DNA of 64,000 nt from Adiantum capillus-veneris (GCA_014529385.2 CM043944.1:45702268-45766267), one strand, 5' to 3'; counted from the first letter of the stretch, positions 21,093-33,308 are shown. The notes: generated by a model not told the origin, from the sequence alone. Translations and numbers: made by a program.

Positions 21093-22149
21093 TAGACATT
21101 AGTACTCATTTCACCGACCTACAAAATGTTCCTTCTTGTGGTTTTACTTCGCATGTAATTGGAGGCATTCACTTCAGCCAGTATTGCTGCAAGTCCTCTT
21201 GCTCCTAGGAAGAGACTCCAAAATTTATACCGCTAAGGTTTCCTCATGTGATTGGTCCTTCTAGGAGCTTGCTAGGAACTTAAAATTCCTTGTAGTGGTG
21301 GCTGATATTATTGCTGCATTTCCTAACTTCATTGACAAAGTGGGAGCTTTCTTGAGACCAAATAAACATGATAAAATAGTTACGTCTTCAGCATGTGATC
21401 ACACACCATGGACAAATTGGTGATGATGGGTGATGGGAAAAAGAACCGATGACCCTTTTTGGTATGTTCTCATGCTTTGACAAAGGACCTTATGGTGGTC
21501 TTTGAGCTCATTTTTTGTTAATGACTGAGGAAGCATGTTGCAGGTGTCATTGTGTAGCCGCATACGATGAGTTTTTGTGCCCATCTGCACAAGATGGACC
21601 AAGTGTGCCGTTAAGCCTTATCTTATCAGGAGGTCATCTCCTGATGTGGGTATCAGCCTCCTAGACTATGTAGGCTGGCCATCTTATGTAGGTTACCCAT
21701 TATCCTGCAATGTGGCTGGAATTAGAATCATAGAGGAAAAAGGGATGGAAAATCGGGTCGAGGGCAGGGCTTGGATGGCACCATATCTCATTCCTTTTGA
21801 CTATACAGTGACATGAAATGGGGAAAGAATCATTCTAGGGATCAGGAGTCACACAGAGGGCCACTCCATGCAAAGAGGGCTCGGATCGAGGATAAGGTAC
21901 TTCTCTTGCTTGGGTTTTCCATATCTGCAAGGGATACGATATTGATGCTTCACTCTACGAAACGAGAGAAACCGGCGGTGTTGTGGCAACCTGGTATCAA
22001 AGAGGTAAACAATACCAAGCCTTGCCATACGGTTGAACTGTCAGCGAAGGTGCTCTTTGCCAGGCCAAGTAATAATTCTAGAGGTGGCAAGCACCTCAAC
22101 TGTGAGAATTTGCTGGCTCTCTACAAGAGGGTTGATTTTAGTTAACAAA
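21093..22149. other. No gene recognised
   Basis: Small frames at 21577-21816 and 21813-22145 (plus) overlap by a few bases but show no recognisable domain and no support in neighbouring copies. Confidence 0.4.
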
Positions 22150-23560
22150 CTTCAATACCTATTGCCATGAAGCACCAAGCATGTGAGCGAAGATGCGTGC
22201 TTACATTTGAACGGCCGGTTCGCATTTACAAAATAACACCAAAGTGGCTCTAGCAGAGTCTTACTATGCAGGAGACCTGTTTGGCTTATGAAATGCTCAA
22301 ACAAAAACTCATGGCTGCATGAAACACACATATCTTGAAGAAGATTCCAACGCTTAGCTGTCATATGTGTCCATCGCCGGGTAGCTAAGTTGGTAGGGAA
22401 GAACCGCTGAAAGCATCTAAGCGGGAAATGCAAATAACTAGGTTGCAGGTTGTCATTTTGGAAATGGATGCATATGAAACTACATCCAAATTTGTTATTC
22501 CACCCATTCTTTTAGGGGTGGATAAGTGCTGCCATGAGACCCAAACCATCCTTGACTTGAGGTTATATTTCTTCCAAATCATGAAACACATGGGTTGAGT
22601 GATTTTTGATTTTTTTAAAGAATTCTAAGGTAGCAAAGGTATGAAATACAACATCATAGGAAGCATGATTGCTTGAGCTTACTTTTAGTCGCACATGAAA
22701 AGGCCATGGCTTCAATTTTCTATAAATAACTTACCCATGATCTTTCTAGAGACCAAGACAACAATTGATTGACATTCACACCCAATGGATAGCCAAGGTG
22801 CCTAAACACAATATCTTTGTGCATCACATGTCCCTGCCACCCTGAGGCCTCCAAATGCTCCTCTTTGCAACTATTAAGGGCAGATTTACACATGTTTATA
22901 CACAAATTGGATGCTAGTGCATAGTAAGACCGTGCTTGCATTGGTTTTTCCATTTTTGCTTTGTCTGTCTTGAGGAACATAAAAGAATTATCAAGCCAAT
23001 GTTTGGCCTATAAGTTGTCGTCCCGAAGGTAAGGAAAGTGCCACAATCTTATTATTCCTTGCCAAATAAGAAAGAAGCGTTAATATAGGGTGCGTAGCAA
23101 TGGCAAAAAGTAAAGGGCTAAGAGGATAACCGTGCATCCCGAACAATCAGTGATATACTAACAGTGACACCACCATTCATCATGATGCACGAGAGGTGGA
23201 TCTTGCACGGATGGTGTGTATAATATTTGACATATGGGGGTCAAAGCTCATAGCATGCATCAATGAAAGACCAACTAAGGTGATCAAAGGTTTCTCCAAA
23301 TCTAATTGAACCATGATGACCTGTTGATTAGTATCTTTAATCGGTGCCCACCTGAACATTAAGAATATAATGCAAACTATTGTGGTCTTTTATAAATCCA
23401 TGTTACGCTAGGTGAATGACTTGTGCCAAAGTTTGATGCAAGCGGTTAGGAATGAATTTTGTGAAGATCTTTTCGATTCCATTCATCAAAGAAAAATGTT
23501 ATCATTGCTTAGGGTTTCATGGGGAGGGAACCTTTGGTAACAACTTTATAAGACTAATCT
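22150..23560 (-). pseudogene. LINE-3: strongly decayed LINE reverse transcriptase
   Basis: Minus-strand fragments in RT order: near 23450, RLHQTLAQVIHLA then HGFIKDHNSLHYI; near 22800, DIVFRHLGYPLGV preceded by CKSAL; and near 22520, WVSWQHLSTPKRMGGITNLD, the thumb region. These are the same blocks as in LINE-1 and LINE-2, but the copy is much more eroded, with stops every few tens of codons and no recognisable active-site box. It belongs to a different LINE lineage from LINE-1 and LINE-2. Confidence 0.7.
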
Positions 23561-23819
23561 TCCAAGAATTGGGCATGGTGCCAAAAACTTAAACATGCTA
23601 ACAAAGCATTGTAAGGGGCTCTGCTTCAAAGTGTAAGCATACTGAGAGAATAATTCATAAGTCCGTCCCATCGGAGGCTGTTTTCATGGGCAAGTGAAGC
23701 AAGACATCCTCATCCGCATTGTAACCGGCTTGGCATTGTCAAGGCGATAATCTCACAGCAACAAACGAACAGAATTGAAAAAATTCAATACTTGAACTTG
23801 AAACAAACAGTAGTCGCGT

Positions 23820-24130
23820 CATTAAGTGGCGGAGTTGACTCCCAAATGCACTGGCCCTAGGGCCAAAGTCTGGCGTCCCTTTCGGTACTTCTTTTTATAG
23901 TAAAAGAGTATAACTACTGGGAGTCACTCTGCAGATCTGCAACCATGCACTGATTTACCGAGTATGACCCCCTAGCACCTTTTAAAGGCCCCTAGCCTAA
24001 AAGCATAAGATACTGGCGCCCAAATCTCTTGTGCTGAGTATGACTCCCTAGGCACCCTTTTAAAGGCCCCTAGCATAAAAGCATCAGATACAAAAAGCAT
24101 CAGATATTGGCGCCCAAATCTCATGTGCCG
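23820..24130 (-). repeat. Family A-like LTR fragment with tandem duplication
   Basis: It contains GTGGCGGAGTTGACTCCC, GCACTGGCCC and GGCGTCCCTTTCGGTACTTC (23872), matching the U5/R side of family A LTRs. A segment of about 80 bp starting GAGTATGACCCCCTAG (23958) is repeated starting GAGTATGACTCCCTAG (24037). Both copies end in GGCGCCCAAATCTC. Confidence 0.68.
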
Positions 24131-25076
24131 AAAAGCTAGTTCCACATCAGTGCATCGTACGGCCTACCCTGCATAATTTTGCAGCTTAACAATGTTTTGA
24201 CGGGCATGCACGGGATGCAAACCGCGCTAGAAACAATGTGTTTGTAAATTATTATCGAGTAATAACTCGGTGATAGTTGCCAGCGTAGCTTTTTGATAGC
24301 TAGTCTTGCGCAAATAAACAATATATTTGTCTATGCATTCTGTAACGGAAAGCAAAGTCTCATTATTGGTATCTACAACAACCGTGGCACAAGTAGCATC
24401 CAACAAGGCCAATAGTAGCGTCAACTGTTGTAATTATTTCTTTATATGGATCCAAAGAATTTTTAAATAGAAAAATTTTCGGAGTGGCGCACCATACGTG
24501 GGATACCACGTGTTTCGGGCAATATGATACTAAAGGATTTGCCAAACATAGAGTAGAGTGTGCTAGTACAAACATATAGATGAAGATAGATTTCTATATA
24601 TGCACAAAGATTTATTTAATATAATTTTGTTGTTTTGTCCGCACTTGGAATGCCCAGACACGTGTTTGCACATGATTTTCTTGTCAAATTAACTTTTTAG
24701 TGGTTTGGGAAGGTGAGAGCAGCTAAAGTGGTTCAATGAGAGTCAGTTTGGGTGTCTTGTAATGGGTGGGAAGGGGGGTAAGGTTTTAAAGCCCCGGTCA
24801 ATATTTCAATATTTTAATTGTCCTCCTTAGTGTGAACAAGGTTAAAAGTGACCTTTCAGGGTTAAAAATGTGGAATGCTAAAAAAACAGCAACGTAGGTT
24901 GTTTTTAGTCATGCAACACCTCTTTCTCTATGCCTTCCACTCAACAACTCACTCCATACCACTTCGGGTGAAATCAACAAGGAAAGCGCTTCTTTCGTGG
25001 TGAGAAAGACAACACTAAGGTAGAATGGCCTCATCTAAAGAAGGATACACCTCCTCCCTCCTTTAACTCAGTTGTT
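24131..25076. other. AT-rich spacer, no gene
   Basis: No coding domain or repeat that I can name. The longest minus frames (24227-24575) show no domain. Confidence 0.5.
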
Positions 25077-26045
25077 GTGACCGATACACACACACTTAAA
25101 CACACACACACACACATACATGAATACACACTTTTCTTGTTGAATATAAGCATTAAAGTTTAGTTTGGGTGGCATTCTTTGGGTGTCTGCAGTGGTTCGA
25201 AGTTGGTTATTAAAATGATCATATTTTACTTTTTCTTCTGCTAGGGATAACGTTTAATCTCTCGTCGAATGTGATATGGGTTGCATTCTCTGGTTGTCTG
25301 TAGAGTGCTTGAAAAGGTTTAAAGCTGGTTATTAAAATGATTACATTTTACTTTTTTATTTGCTAAATATTTATGATGACATTCCATTTTAATTACAAAA
25401 GAAATAGGGTACTCATGTGCAAGAAAAGCCTAAATATATTCATAAAGTGTATTTGAAGTTATTTGAGACTCTTTGCGAATTGTCCATAGAGTTTTTTTTT
25501 AAAAATTTTCTTGAAAAAACAGAATTTTAATGATTGCCAATATGAAATGCATACGTGTCTGATACAAGAATCAAGCAAATTAAGGATGATTGTAGTGATA
25601 ACTAACCGAGAGAAAATTAAAATAATTAATAGCAAGTCAAATGACCAGATTGGAACACAGATCACCATGTGTAGAACCATGTAGGATTAGAGAATTCTTG
25701 CGTAGAAAAGCTAAAGCCTTTGAAAAACCTATCATTGTAATTGATCGTAAATCAAGATAGTAGGGGGTTGTTCGAGGGGATGTGACAACGATAACAAGTG
25801 ACGGGAGTCACTTGGTACGTGTTTACCTATTCATTGTGTATTCTAATAAGCTTTGATGTTTGGATGGTGTTAGGTACGGATCTCTACTTCACCTACCAAG
25901 AGATACACCTACTCTTCTTCGATGGCCAGTTGTACTTTGTGTATTGATGAATCAATTTTTTAATTTATAGAGTTCGATCAATTTTTCATATTACGTTTTT
26001 ATAATTGAGTTATTTTTTGAAGCTTACTTGTTAAGTTTAATAATA

Positions 26046-26155
26046 TTTGGTACAATTCACTATATGATTTTGTAAAGATAGAAAATAAAGTGTACACACA
26101 CTATGTTCCAAATGGTCCTTGGTTGGATTGTTACTATATAGTGAATTGTACCAAA
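26046..26155. mobile_element. Small MITE-like hairpin within the left arm
   Basis: A 20-bp inverted repeat (TTTGGTACAATTCACTATAT at 26046 and its complement ending at 26155) encloses about 70 bp. Similar ends recur in the right arm near 27965-28050 and 28150-28260. It could be a nested miniature element or part of the foldback arm structure. Confidence 0.45.
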
Positions 26156-26487
26156 CAATTGGCATGCACTTAGTTTTTTGTTCTGTCATATCAAGTTGGA
26201 TGGATTTCAAAAATTGACTAAAATCAGCTATGTCGACATCATGGACCTTTCAATTTCACCTTTAGACACTTAATGCATACTGTTTGTTTTAAAAGCCGCG
26301 ACTTTCATAAAAAGATTTTAAACTTTGAAAAAGATGCCATTTTAAATCACTCTTTATCTTAGCATAACCTCTGTCAATGGTTAGATTTTGCTTTTGGTTG
26401 TAGTTACGAAGAACCTTCCCGTGCTTCTCTCTTCTCTATATAATTTTCTTCTCTTTTTGTTTCATTGATTTCGAACATCGCACATAC

Positions 26488-26900
26488 TTGGAATTCTACT
26501 TTGCTTTCTCTCTACTATTGTTAATGAACTCTATCTCATTAACTTCTGTTGCTCCCTTTGAAATCAAACATAATGAAAAATTTGTTAACCTCTTGCTTGA
26601 CCTTGATCTTCTTGACCTTGAAGAAAGAGAAGCCATAGCATCTTTAGCTATCTCGAACTCTGTTAAGATCGAAAAATCCATCTTTAAGGTCTTTTCAAAT
26701 TCTATTCCTCTTCTCCCTCCTACGCAAGTCGAACTTGATGCTATTCATTTTGATAATAAACTCTGAGATTTCGAGCTCATTAATCATAGTGCCGCTTTTA
26801 CTATCTCTGCTATAGCTCTTTTGTGTAGCTTTATCCCTAAAGTGGTGGAGCAATGTCAGACTTTAGCTCTTCAAGCCCTTTTTTTTAAATTTATCTTTTG
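26488..26900 (+). pseudogene. Unidentified coding relic, left-arm copy
   Basis: The plus frame starts at ATG 26488, with a hydrophobic start (FAFSLLLL), then acidic LDLLDLEEREAI. It runs to a TGA at 26764-26766 and is open again to about 26900 (DFELINHS, then VEQCQTLALQA). The right-arm copy has Trp at the position of this TGA. It is a Leu/Asp/Glu-rich protein segment of at least 135 residues. Homologous frames in both arms point to a captured coding sequence rather than chance. Family unknown. Confidence 0.5.
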
Positions 26901-27107
26901 ATCTCCTTCAAGTTAAGCTTCCAGATGTGGATTCTAACAAACGCTTTAGCTCTAAGCTCATTGTTAGGACCTAAGGATTGGCATTAATTGACAAATTGAA
27001 GAACCTCAAGAGATTTCTAAAGAGCTGCTTTAATACATATCGACCTGTTGTCAAGTGCCAGTGTCGATATGTGTTCGAGCAGCTCTTTAAGAATCTCTTG
27101 TGGTCCT

Positions 27108-27600
27108 TTAGTTTGTTAGTTTTAATGTTAATTCTTTGGTCGTAGCAATGAGCTTAGAGTTGGAGTAAGTGTTAGAATCCACATGTGAAAGCTTGACTTG
27201 AAGGAGATCAAAAGGTAAATCAGAAGAAAGGAAGTGCTTGGCTTGAAGAGCTAAAGTCTGACATTGCTCCACCGCTTGAGGGGTAAGGCTACACAAGAGA
27301 GCTAGAGCAGAGATAGTAAAAGGGTCACTATGGTTAATGAGCTCGAAATCCCAAAGTTTATTATAAAGACGAATAACATCAAGTTCGACTTGCCTATGAG
27401 AGAGAAGAGGAATAGAAAAGACCTTAGAGATGGATTTTTCAAATTTATCAGAGTTCAAGATAGTTAGAGATGCTCTTTCCTCAAGGTCAAGAAGATCACA
27501 AGCTCAAGCAAGGGGGTGAACAAGTTTTTCATTATGCTTGATTTCAAGGAGAGCAACAGGAAAATTGTTAATGAGATAGAAACTTATCAACAATAGTAGG
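27108..27600 (-). pseudogene. Unidentified coding relic, right-arm copy
   Basis: This is the minus-strand counterpart of 26488-26900. The open part 27458-27108 (116 codons) reads KSISKVFSIPLLSHRQVELD, then LWDFELINHSDPFTISALAL and CQTLALQAKHFL. Upstream codons to about 27600 (EIKHNEKL) have stops. It preserves reading through the site where the left copy has a stop. The two copies would form a perfect hairpin if transcribed together. Confidence 0.5.
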
Positions 27601-29228
27601 GAGGAAAGTAAAGTAGAATTCCAAGTGTGTGTGATCTTGGAAATCAAAGAAACAAAGAGAAAAAAGAAAATTATATAGAGAAAAGAGAAGCTTAAAAAGG
27701 TCCTTCCTAGTTACATCCAAAAGGGAAATCCAATCATCGAAAGAGGCTATGCTAAGAGCAAATAAAGAGTGATTTAAAATGGGCTCCCTTTCAAAGTCAA
27801 GAAGCTTTTTATGAAAGTCAAGACCTTAAAACAAGACAATATGCATTAGAGTGCCCAAAGGTGAAATCAAAAGGTTCTTGATGTCGGCATAGCCAAGTTT
27901 AAAAAAGGATGAAGTCCATCAATTTTGATATGAAGGAACAAAAAAGTAAGTATATGCTGATTGCTTGGTACAACTCACTATATAGTGAAAGCTCGACAAA
28001 GTACTATTTGGAACATCTTTACAAAACCATATAGTGAATTGTATCAAATTTTATCAAACTTAATAAGTAGACCCAAGTTTAAGAAAGGATGAAGTCCATC
28101 AACTTTGATATGAAGAAACAAAAAAGTAAGTATATGCTGATTGCTTGGTAGAATTCACTATATAGTGAAAGCTCGACCAAGTACTATTTGGAACATAGTG
28201 TGTATGTATGCGTTATTTTTTTCATCTTTACAAAAATATATAGTGAATTGTATCAAATTTTATCAAACTTAATAAGTAGACTTCAAATAATGATTCAATT
28301 GTAAAGACCCAATATAAAAAATTGATCGCACTTTATAAATTAATGAATTGATTCATCAAGTACAATTGGCAATCCAGAAGGAGAAGGTGCGTCTCCTTTT
28401 AGGTGAATGAGAGGTCGGTAACTGTCACCGTTCAAATATCAAAGCTTATTAGAATAGATTATTATGAATGGGTAGACAGGTACCCAGTGACCCTTGCCAC
28501 TTATTATCGTTGTCATATCCCCAAAACAACCTGTTACTATCCAGATTTACGATCAATTACAATGACAGGTTTTTCAGAGGTTTTAGCTTTTCTACACAAG
28601 AATTCTCTTAGTTCTACAAAGTTCTACCGGTGGTGATTTGTGTTCCAATCTGGCCATTTGTAACTCTCTATTAATTGCTTTGATTTTCTCTGTGTTAGTT
28701 ATTACTCTAATCCGTACAATCATCCTTAATTTGCTTGTTTTCTGTATTAGAGAAGTATCCATTTCATGAGAATTGACAGTTGGTCAGAATTCTGTTTGTT
28801 TTTTCAACAAAATTTCAAAAAAAAAACCCTACGGATAATTCACAAAGAGTCTTTAATAACTTATGAATATGTTTAAGTTTTTCTTGCACATCAGTACCTT
28901 GTTTCTTTTGTAATTAAGATGGAATGTCATCACTGGTATTTAGCAAATAAAAAAATAAAATTTAGTCATTTCAATAACCAACCTTACATTTGTCCAGCCA
29001 CTCTGCAGACAACAAGAGAATGTAACCCAGATCACATTCAAAAAAAGATTGAACGTTATCCTCAGCTGAAGAAAAAATAAACTATGATGATTTGAGTAAC
29101 CAGCTTCCAACCACTTTGCAGACACCCAAAGAATGCCACCAAAACTAGATCTTAATGCTTGTATTTATCAAGGAAAGTGTGTATTCATGTAATGTGTATG
29201 TGTGTTTAAGTGTGTGTATATCGGTCAC

Positions 29229-29462
29229 GGTTAATAAATCCCAAAGTCCATCAACCAGTTCTTATTTTAAACTCAACGAATGTGGATAATGCGTTATAAA
29301 ATCTACAGAGCGTTTTGTGTGTTTCACTTATGCATGCCATAAAGCACTGTAAGAATGAAAGACAGTACTTAGTTGTCAGCATATTAGAAGGGTCCCGATG
29401 ATGTCCTTGTGTGTGTACTTATAATATCAAGCGTGATGAGTTCTTTATGTAGCAAGTGATAA
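29229..29462. other. Spacer after the inverted repeat
   Basis: No gene and no recognised repeat. The inverted-repeat homology stops cleanly at 29228. Confidence 0.5.
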
Positions 29463-29489
29463 TGTGTGTGTGTGTGTGTGTGGTTTGTA

Positions 29490-29543
<54 letters not shown>
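29463..29543. repeat. (GT)n and (TC)n microsatellites
   Basis: A GT tract at about 29464-29482 is followed by a TC tract at 29493-29543. A copy of GATAGTTTTCTACGACGTTA comes directly after, the same tail as in the SINE candidate downstream. Confidence 0.95.
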
Positions 29544-29546
<3 letters not shown>

Positions 29547-29639
29547 GATAGTTTTCTACGACGTTAAAATTCTCTTCTTCTCGGGTGTGTGTGTGTTTTG
29601 GGAGGGGGTGTGTGTGTGTGCGCTAATAAAAAGAGGAAA

Positions 29640-29790
29640 ACGGTATAACCTTTCTATCACTAAGTCTGGTAGATTGGTTATGCCATTTCCCTCTTGAATA
29701 ATAGGTCTTGAGTTCAACTCTCCTCGTCAGATAGATTTTTAAGGTCTCTTGGGATAGTTTCCTACGACGTTAAAATTTTCTTCTTCTTCC
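29640..29790 (+). mobile_element. Possible tRNA-derived SINE
   Basis: TGGTAGATTGG (29669-29679) fits the RNA polymerase III A box TRGYNNANNNG. GTTCAACTC (29713-29721) fits the B box GWTCRANNC, and they are about 35 bp apart as in tRNA-derived SINEs. The 3' part GATAGTTTCCTACGACGTTA-AAATTTTCTTCTTC is repeated at 29546-29580, in front of the body, as if a second copy's tail lies there. The region ends in a TC/CA microsatellite (29792-29848). No target duplication is clear. Confidence 0.45.
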
Positions 29791-29838
<48 letters not shown>

Positions 29839-29848
29839 ACACACACAC
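29791..29848. repeat. (CT)n-(CA)n compound microsatellite
   Basis: CT repeats at 29792-29808 pass into CA repeats to about 29848, then a CG/CA mixed stretch to 29870. Confidence 0.95.
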
Positions 29849-30634
29849 GCGTGCGCACGCGCACACACACATACTTGGATCACTGATTTAAAAAAAAGAA
29901 TTACCTAGACTGAATATTTTTTACGAAATTCCTGTTTTTTTTCAAAATATATTCCCTCCTGCTCCTTTCTCATTACTAGGCTCTAGGTATAACTACAACC
30001 TTGCCACTATGGGAACCACCCTCGGGTAAATACTTATACTAATTTTGTGCCGTATTGGTGGGAACTTACCTTAAATAGATTATTTTACTTCATATGAGCC
30101 CATCTTGTGGGAACTCCTCTTACCAACTACCGCTTTAAATTCGGGGTACTAGGGTAAAGGGGCCAATAAGGGGACGGGTACCAGAACAAAGCTGCACCTC
30201 CCCCCAATTTAGAGCCAAAAAATTGGAATATGCTTGGAATCTTGGTGATGTGTCCTTCTTTGATTTGCTGAAAAACTGATTATTACTGAGTCTTGCCTGT
30301 CTCTAACACGTGAGAAGCTTCATTTTGCATTGGAAAATGCGCTACGCTATGTATTATTCTGCAATCGTAGGCAGATTGGGCTTAGATTTTTGCTATGAAA
30401 CCCTCTCTTCAGCGCGCATCTTTTGCACCTCCTCCGTCTCAAATCTGATAACGAGGGAGGGAGCTATGGCCAACGCCTCTTAGCTGGTCCACCACTGGCC
30501 CCTTTACCCTAATGGTGATTATTCCTCTTCCCTCGTGCGGTGCATCTGTGCTAAGCCCCTCAGAATCCGATGCTTGCATTTGTCTCTGTATCCAAGCGTG
30601 ATATTTTTCCTCTAGACCTAGATCTCTATCGCCC

Positions 30635-30930
30635 TTGAGCTATGACATTCCCTTCTCCTTCTCCCGCCGTGTTGAACTGATGCTGGTCTATCTCTGTTCC
30701 TCTGAGGCCGCTGATAAACTTTGAAGGCAGCTGGCTTACTGTACCTTTATGGGGAGTCCTACTATGTATAATTCTCTAATGCATTCACTACCAACCTCGG
30801 GTTTGACATTCCCTTCTCCTTCTCTATCTGTGTTAAAGTGATGTTGGTCTAGCGCTGCTCCTCTGAGGCTTTCAAGGCAGTTGGGTAACTTTTATAACTT
30901 ATTGTACTTTGTTAGGGATTTCTACCATGA
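30635..30930. repeat. Tandem duplication, about 170 bp unit
   Basis: TGACATTCCCTTCTCCTTCT at about 30642 and again at about 30808 opens two copies that both continue with TGATG(C/T)TGGTCTA, CTCCTCTGAGGC and AAGGCAG(C/T)TGG. Identity is around 75-80% by eye. No coding capacity is evident. The surrounding 29.9-31.8 kb holds no gene that I recognise. Confidence 0.7.
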
Positions 30931-31834
30931 ATATCTCCTGTTTTGTGGATATACACTCAGACTCACGAGGTATGGAGCAATAACCGAGGAGGGGGTTGGT
31001 GGTGCCCAACTGGATTCCATCCTTCGTATGCAACTATTTAAGTGGTACATTTCTCCCTCACTTAGACTCGCGATACTATTAAAGAGAGAGAAGGTCATGT
31101 GGTTGTTCTTATTCATTGTGCTTACAAGCTATTGATCGAGTTTGAATATAGAGATCATTGAGAATCCTCCCTCTCAGGTTACGTCTTAAGTTGCTTTTTC
31201 CTTTGTAGATGATAATAGGTCACTGTGCTTAAATATGTTTTGTGCTTGTTTAATCTACTATGGAGTACTGTGGTCTATTTTGTTTTTATCACTCAGAATG
31301 GTAATTATAGCCTACATGGCGGTCATAAATGGTTGATTTTTGGTTCCTAGCTTAGGAATATAACCCACTTTTCACAAGTAACTATCATAACCTTGGATGA
31401 GGAATGCTCAACCGTTTTTGTTTACAATAAATGTATCATAAAATCACCCCCATAGATAATATTTGGTGCTAAAAGCTGCTGAAATTTTCGATTGTGTCTT
31501 AAAATATCCGAGAATCTCGACCTTTGTTTGAAAATAATGATATTTTGGTAGTATTAGTTGAAATTACCGTTATGCCATAACTGTTTTGAGGCCAAGTATA
31601 AAATATTTTGAAGGATGGCATCTTTCCGTGTGATAGGCTGTAGAATTTAGAAATACTTTTGGGAACACCATATGGGTCTCGGATGATTGACTAGATTTTG
31701 TATGATTTGTTGATGCTACTTAGATGCTTCTTAGCATTCTATTGTTTCATGGAAAAGTTTAGATTTTAGTGCATGATCCTTACTGGTCTTTGGTTCATAC
31801 TTCTCCTCTGGCACTGGCTGAGATATATTGGTTT

Positions 31835-32370
31835 GGTATGATCTTAAGATGGATTCTCGATCATTTAAGACTGTAGACTTGTCGGGAAAAAGATATGAGC
31901 TTACTTAAATATTGGTCAATTAGCCGATGCTTTACCCGAAATATGATTTTTGAAACTTTAAACTCTTGGTTCTAACTAATTCACTTTATACTTTCAATAT
32001 TTGGGCTTGGTAAGGTGGTGGGCCTAGCTTTTGACCTAAAAAGTTATTTTTTTACCTTTTGGAATTTCTAAGCACACAATCACAAACATAATATTTTTCA
32101 GCATAATGTTTCGAGATGGTTTTAAGATGGGATTCTTGACCCTCAAAGACTATGGATCGGAAGGGAAAAAGATATGAGCTTAATTACTCACCTGTTATGT
32201 AACTAAAGACTGGCCGTTAGTTATGTAACTAAAGACTGGTCATTAGCAAATGCTTTACCCAAAAATTGCATCTCTAAAAACTCCTGGTTCTAACTAATTC
32301 TTTATATGCTTTCAATATTTGGGCTTGGCAAGTTGGTGGGCCTAAATCATGGCCTGAAAATTGAAAAAAT
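31835..32370. repeat. Tandem duplication, about 300 bp unit
   Basis: The first copy (about 31835-32045) and second copy (about 32115-32345) share TTAAGATGG(G)ATTCT, GGGAAAAAGATATGAGCTTA, TGCTTTACCC, GGTTCTAACTAATTC and CTTTCAATATTTGGGCTTGG in the same order. The second copy also has an internal 26-bp duplication of GTTATGTAACTAAAGACTGG (about 32195 and 32219). Non-coding. 32371-32930 holds nothing recognisable. Confidence 0.75.
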
Positions 32371-32939
32371 TTGTAGTTCTAGGTACATAATAGTTTTTTC
32401 CTAATCACTTTAAACAAACATAGTAATGAAAATCTGCATAGATCTTGATGATACTTCTTGAAGAATATGGATTAAGTTGGATTATGCAAAACTTGAAAAA
32501 TGCTTAAGAATGGATTACAATTTGCCACTTGCATGAAAAGGGGTAACGGCCTTCGGATGATTTAGTGCATTATATATTCAAATTTCTTTTTGCAAATAAT
32601 ACTTTTCTAGATGGTAGTTTAAGTAGGACAAGGATAACAATTGATAGGTTCGTAAACACTTGTAATATGTTTTCAAGGCTAACAAATCTGTTATCTTGTT
32701 TATATGGATGCAAGTGAGAATGTTATCTTTACGTAAAAGTATTTTGGCTTATAGCTACCGTCCGACTTTGAAGATTTTGGCTCTTTTCTTCTTAGATGAC
32801 CTTTTAGCTCCACTATTTGCATAAAATCACTGAAATGATGCTTCATTCTTACTGTAATGTACAAAAATGAATCTAAGACTGAGTTATTTTTGTACTAACC
32901 ATTGTCCATTTTTCTAAAGCCAGCTGTCTTTTGAACGTT

Positions 32940-33308
32940 ATGTTCTTTTGTGTATAAGTATTAAGTTAATACAGCAACATACACACACACTCAACATGTA
33001 GTGTTTTCTCTCTCCAACAATTTGAGTTTATTGTGTTTTCTCTCCCTCTATGTGCAATCCATATTCTCTCTCATCGTCCACCCTCTCTTTGTAGTGTCTT
33101 GTGTTCTTGCAGGTTCTACACCAAAAGGGGTGGCCCTAGATGGTGTGCATTAGCATAAACGGCTGCCCATAGTACGGGGCTGATTCGGAGGAGGTTTTTT
33201 TGCAGCATCTTCGAGTTTTGGTGGCTGTTCTGATTGAGAGAGTCTTTCACACTAGTTGCAGGCTTTGTCCTGACCTGTCGATCCACTTTTTCTCTTGCCA
33301 TTTTGACA
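32940..33308 (+). repeat. Copia-type LTR, 3' part (start uncertain)
   Basis: The sequence ends in TTTTGACA directly before a perfect tRNA-Met primer site, so it is the 3' end of a plus-strand LTR. A TATA-like GTGTATAAGTATTAAG lies at 32950. I cannot fix the LTR's first base, and 32940 is an arbitrary left limit. Confidence 0.6.

Larger units (their letters stand above)
25077..29228. mobile_element. Large inverted repeat, foldback-like element
   Basis: The left arm (25077-27043) and right arm (27062-29228) are reverse complements along their whole length, with roughly 80-90% identity by eye. Outer ends are GTGACCGATACACAC (25077) and GTGTGTATATCGGTCAC (29228). The inner ends CATATCGAC/GTCGATATG enclose an 18-bp loop. 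Each arm has internal tandem repeats, for example GGTGGCATTCTTTGGGTGTCTGCA and a variant 100 bp on. The right arm also has a duplication of about 180 bp (near 27893 and 28074). Long arms with tandem subrepeats are typical of foldback elements and some Mutator-like elements. No target duplication or transposase is visible. Confidence 0.85.

Noticed and set aside
25060-29250. Target duplication around the large inverted repeat
   Set aside because: The flanks TCAGTTGTT and GGTTAATAA do not match at 5, 8 or 9 bp, so I do not claim a transposon class.
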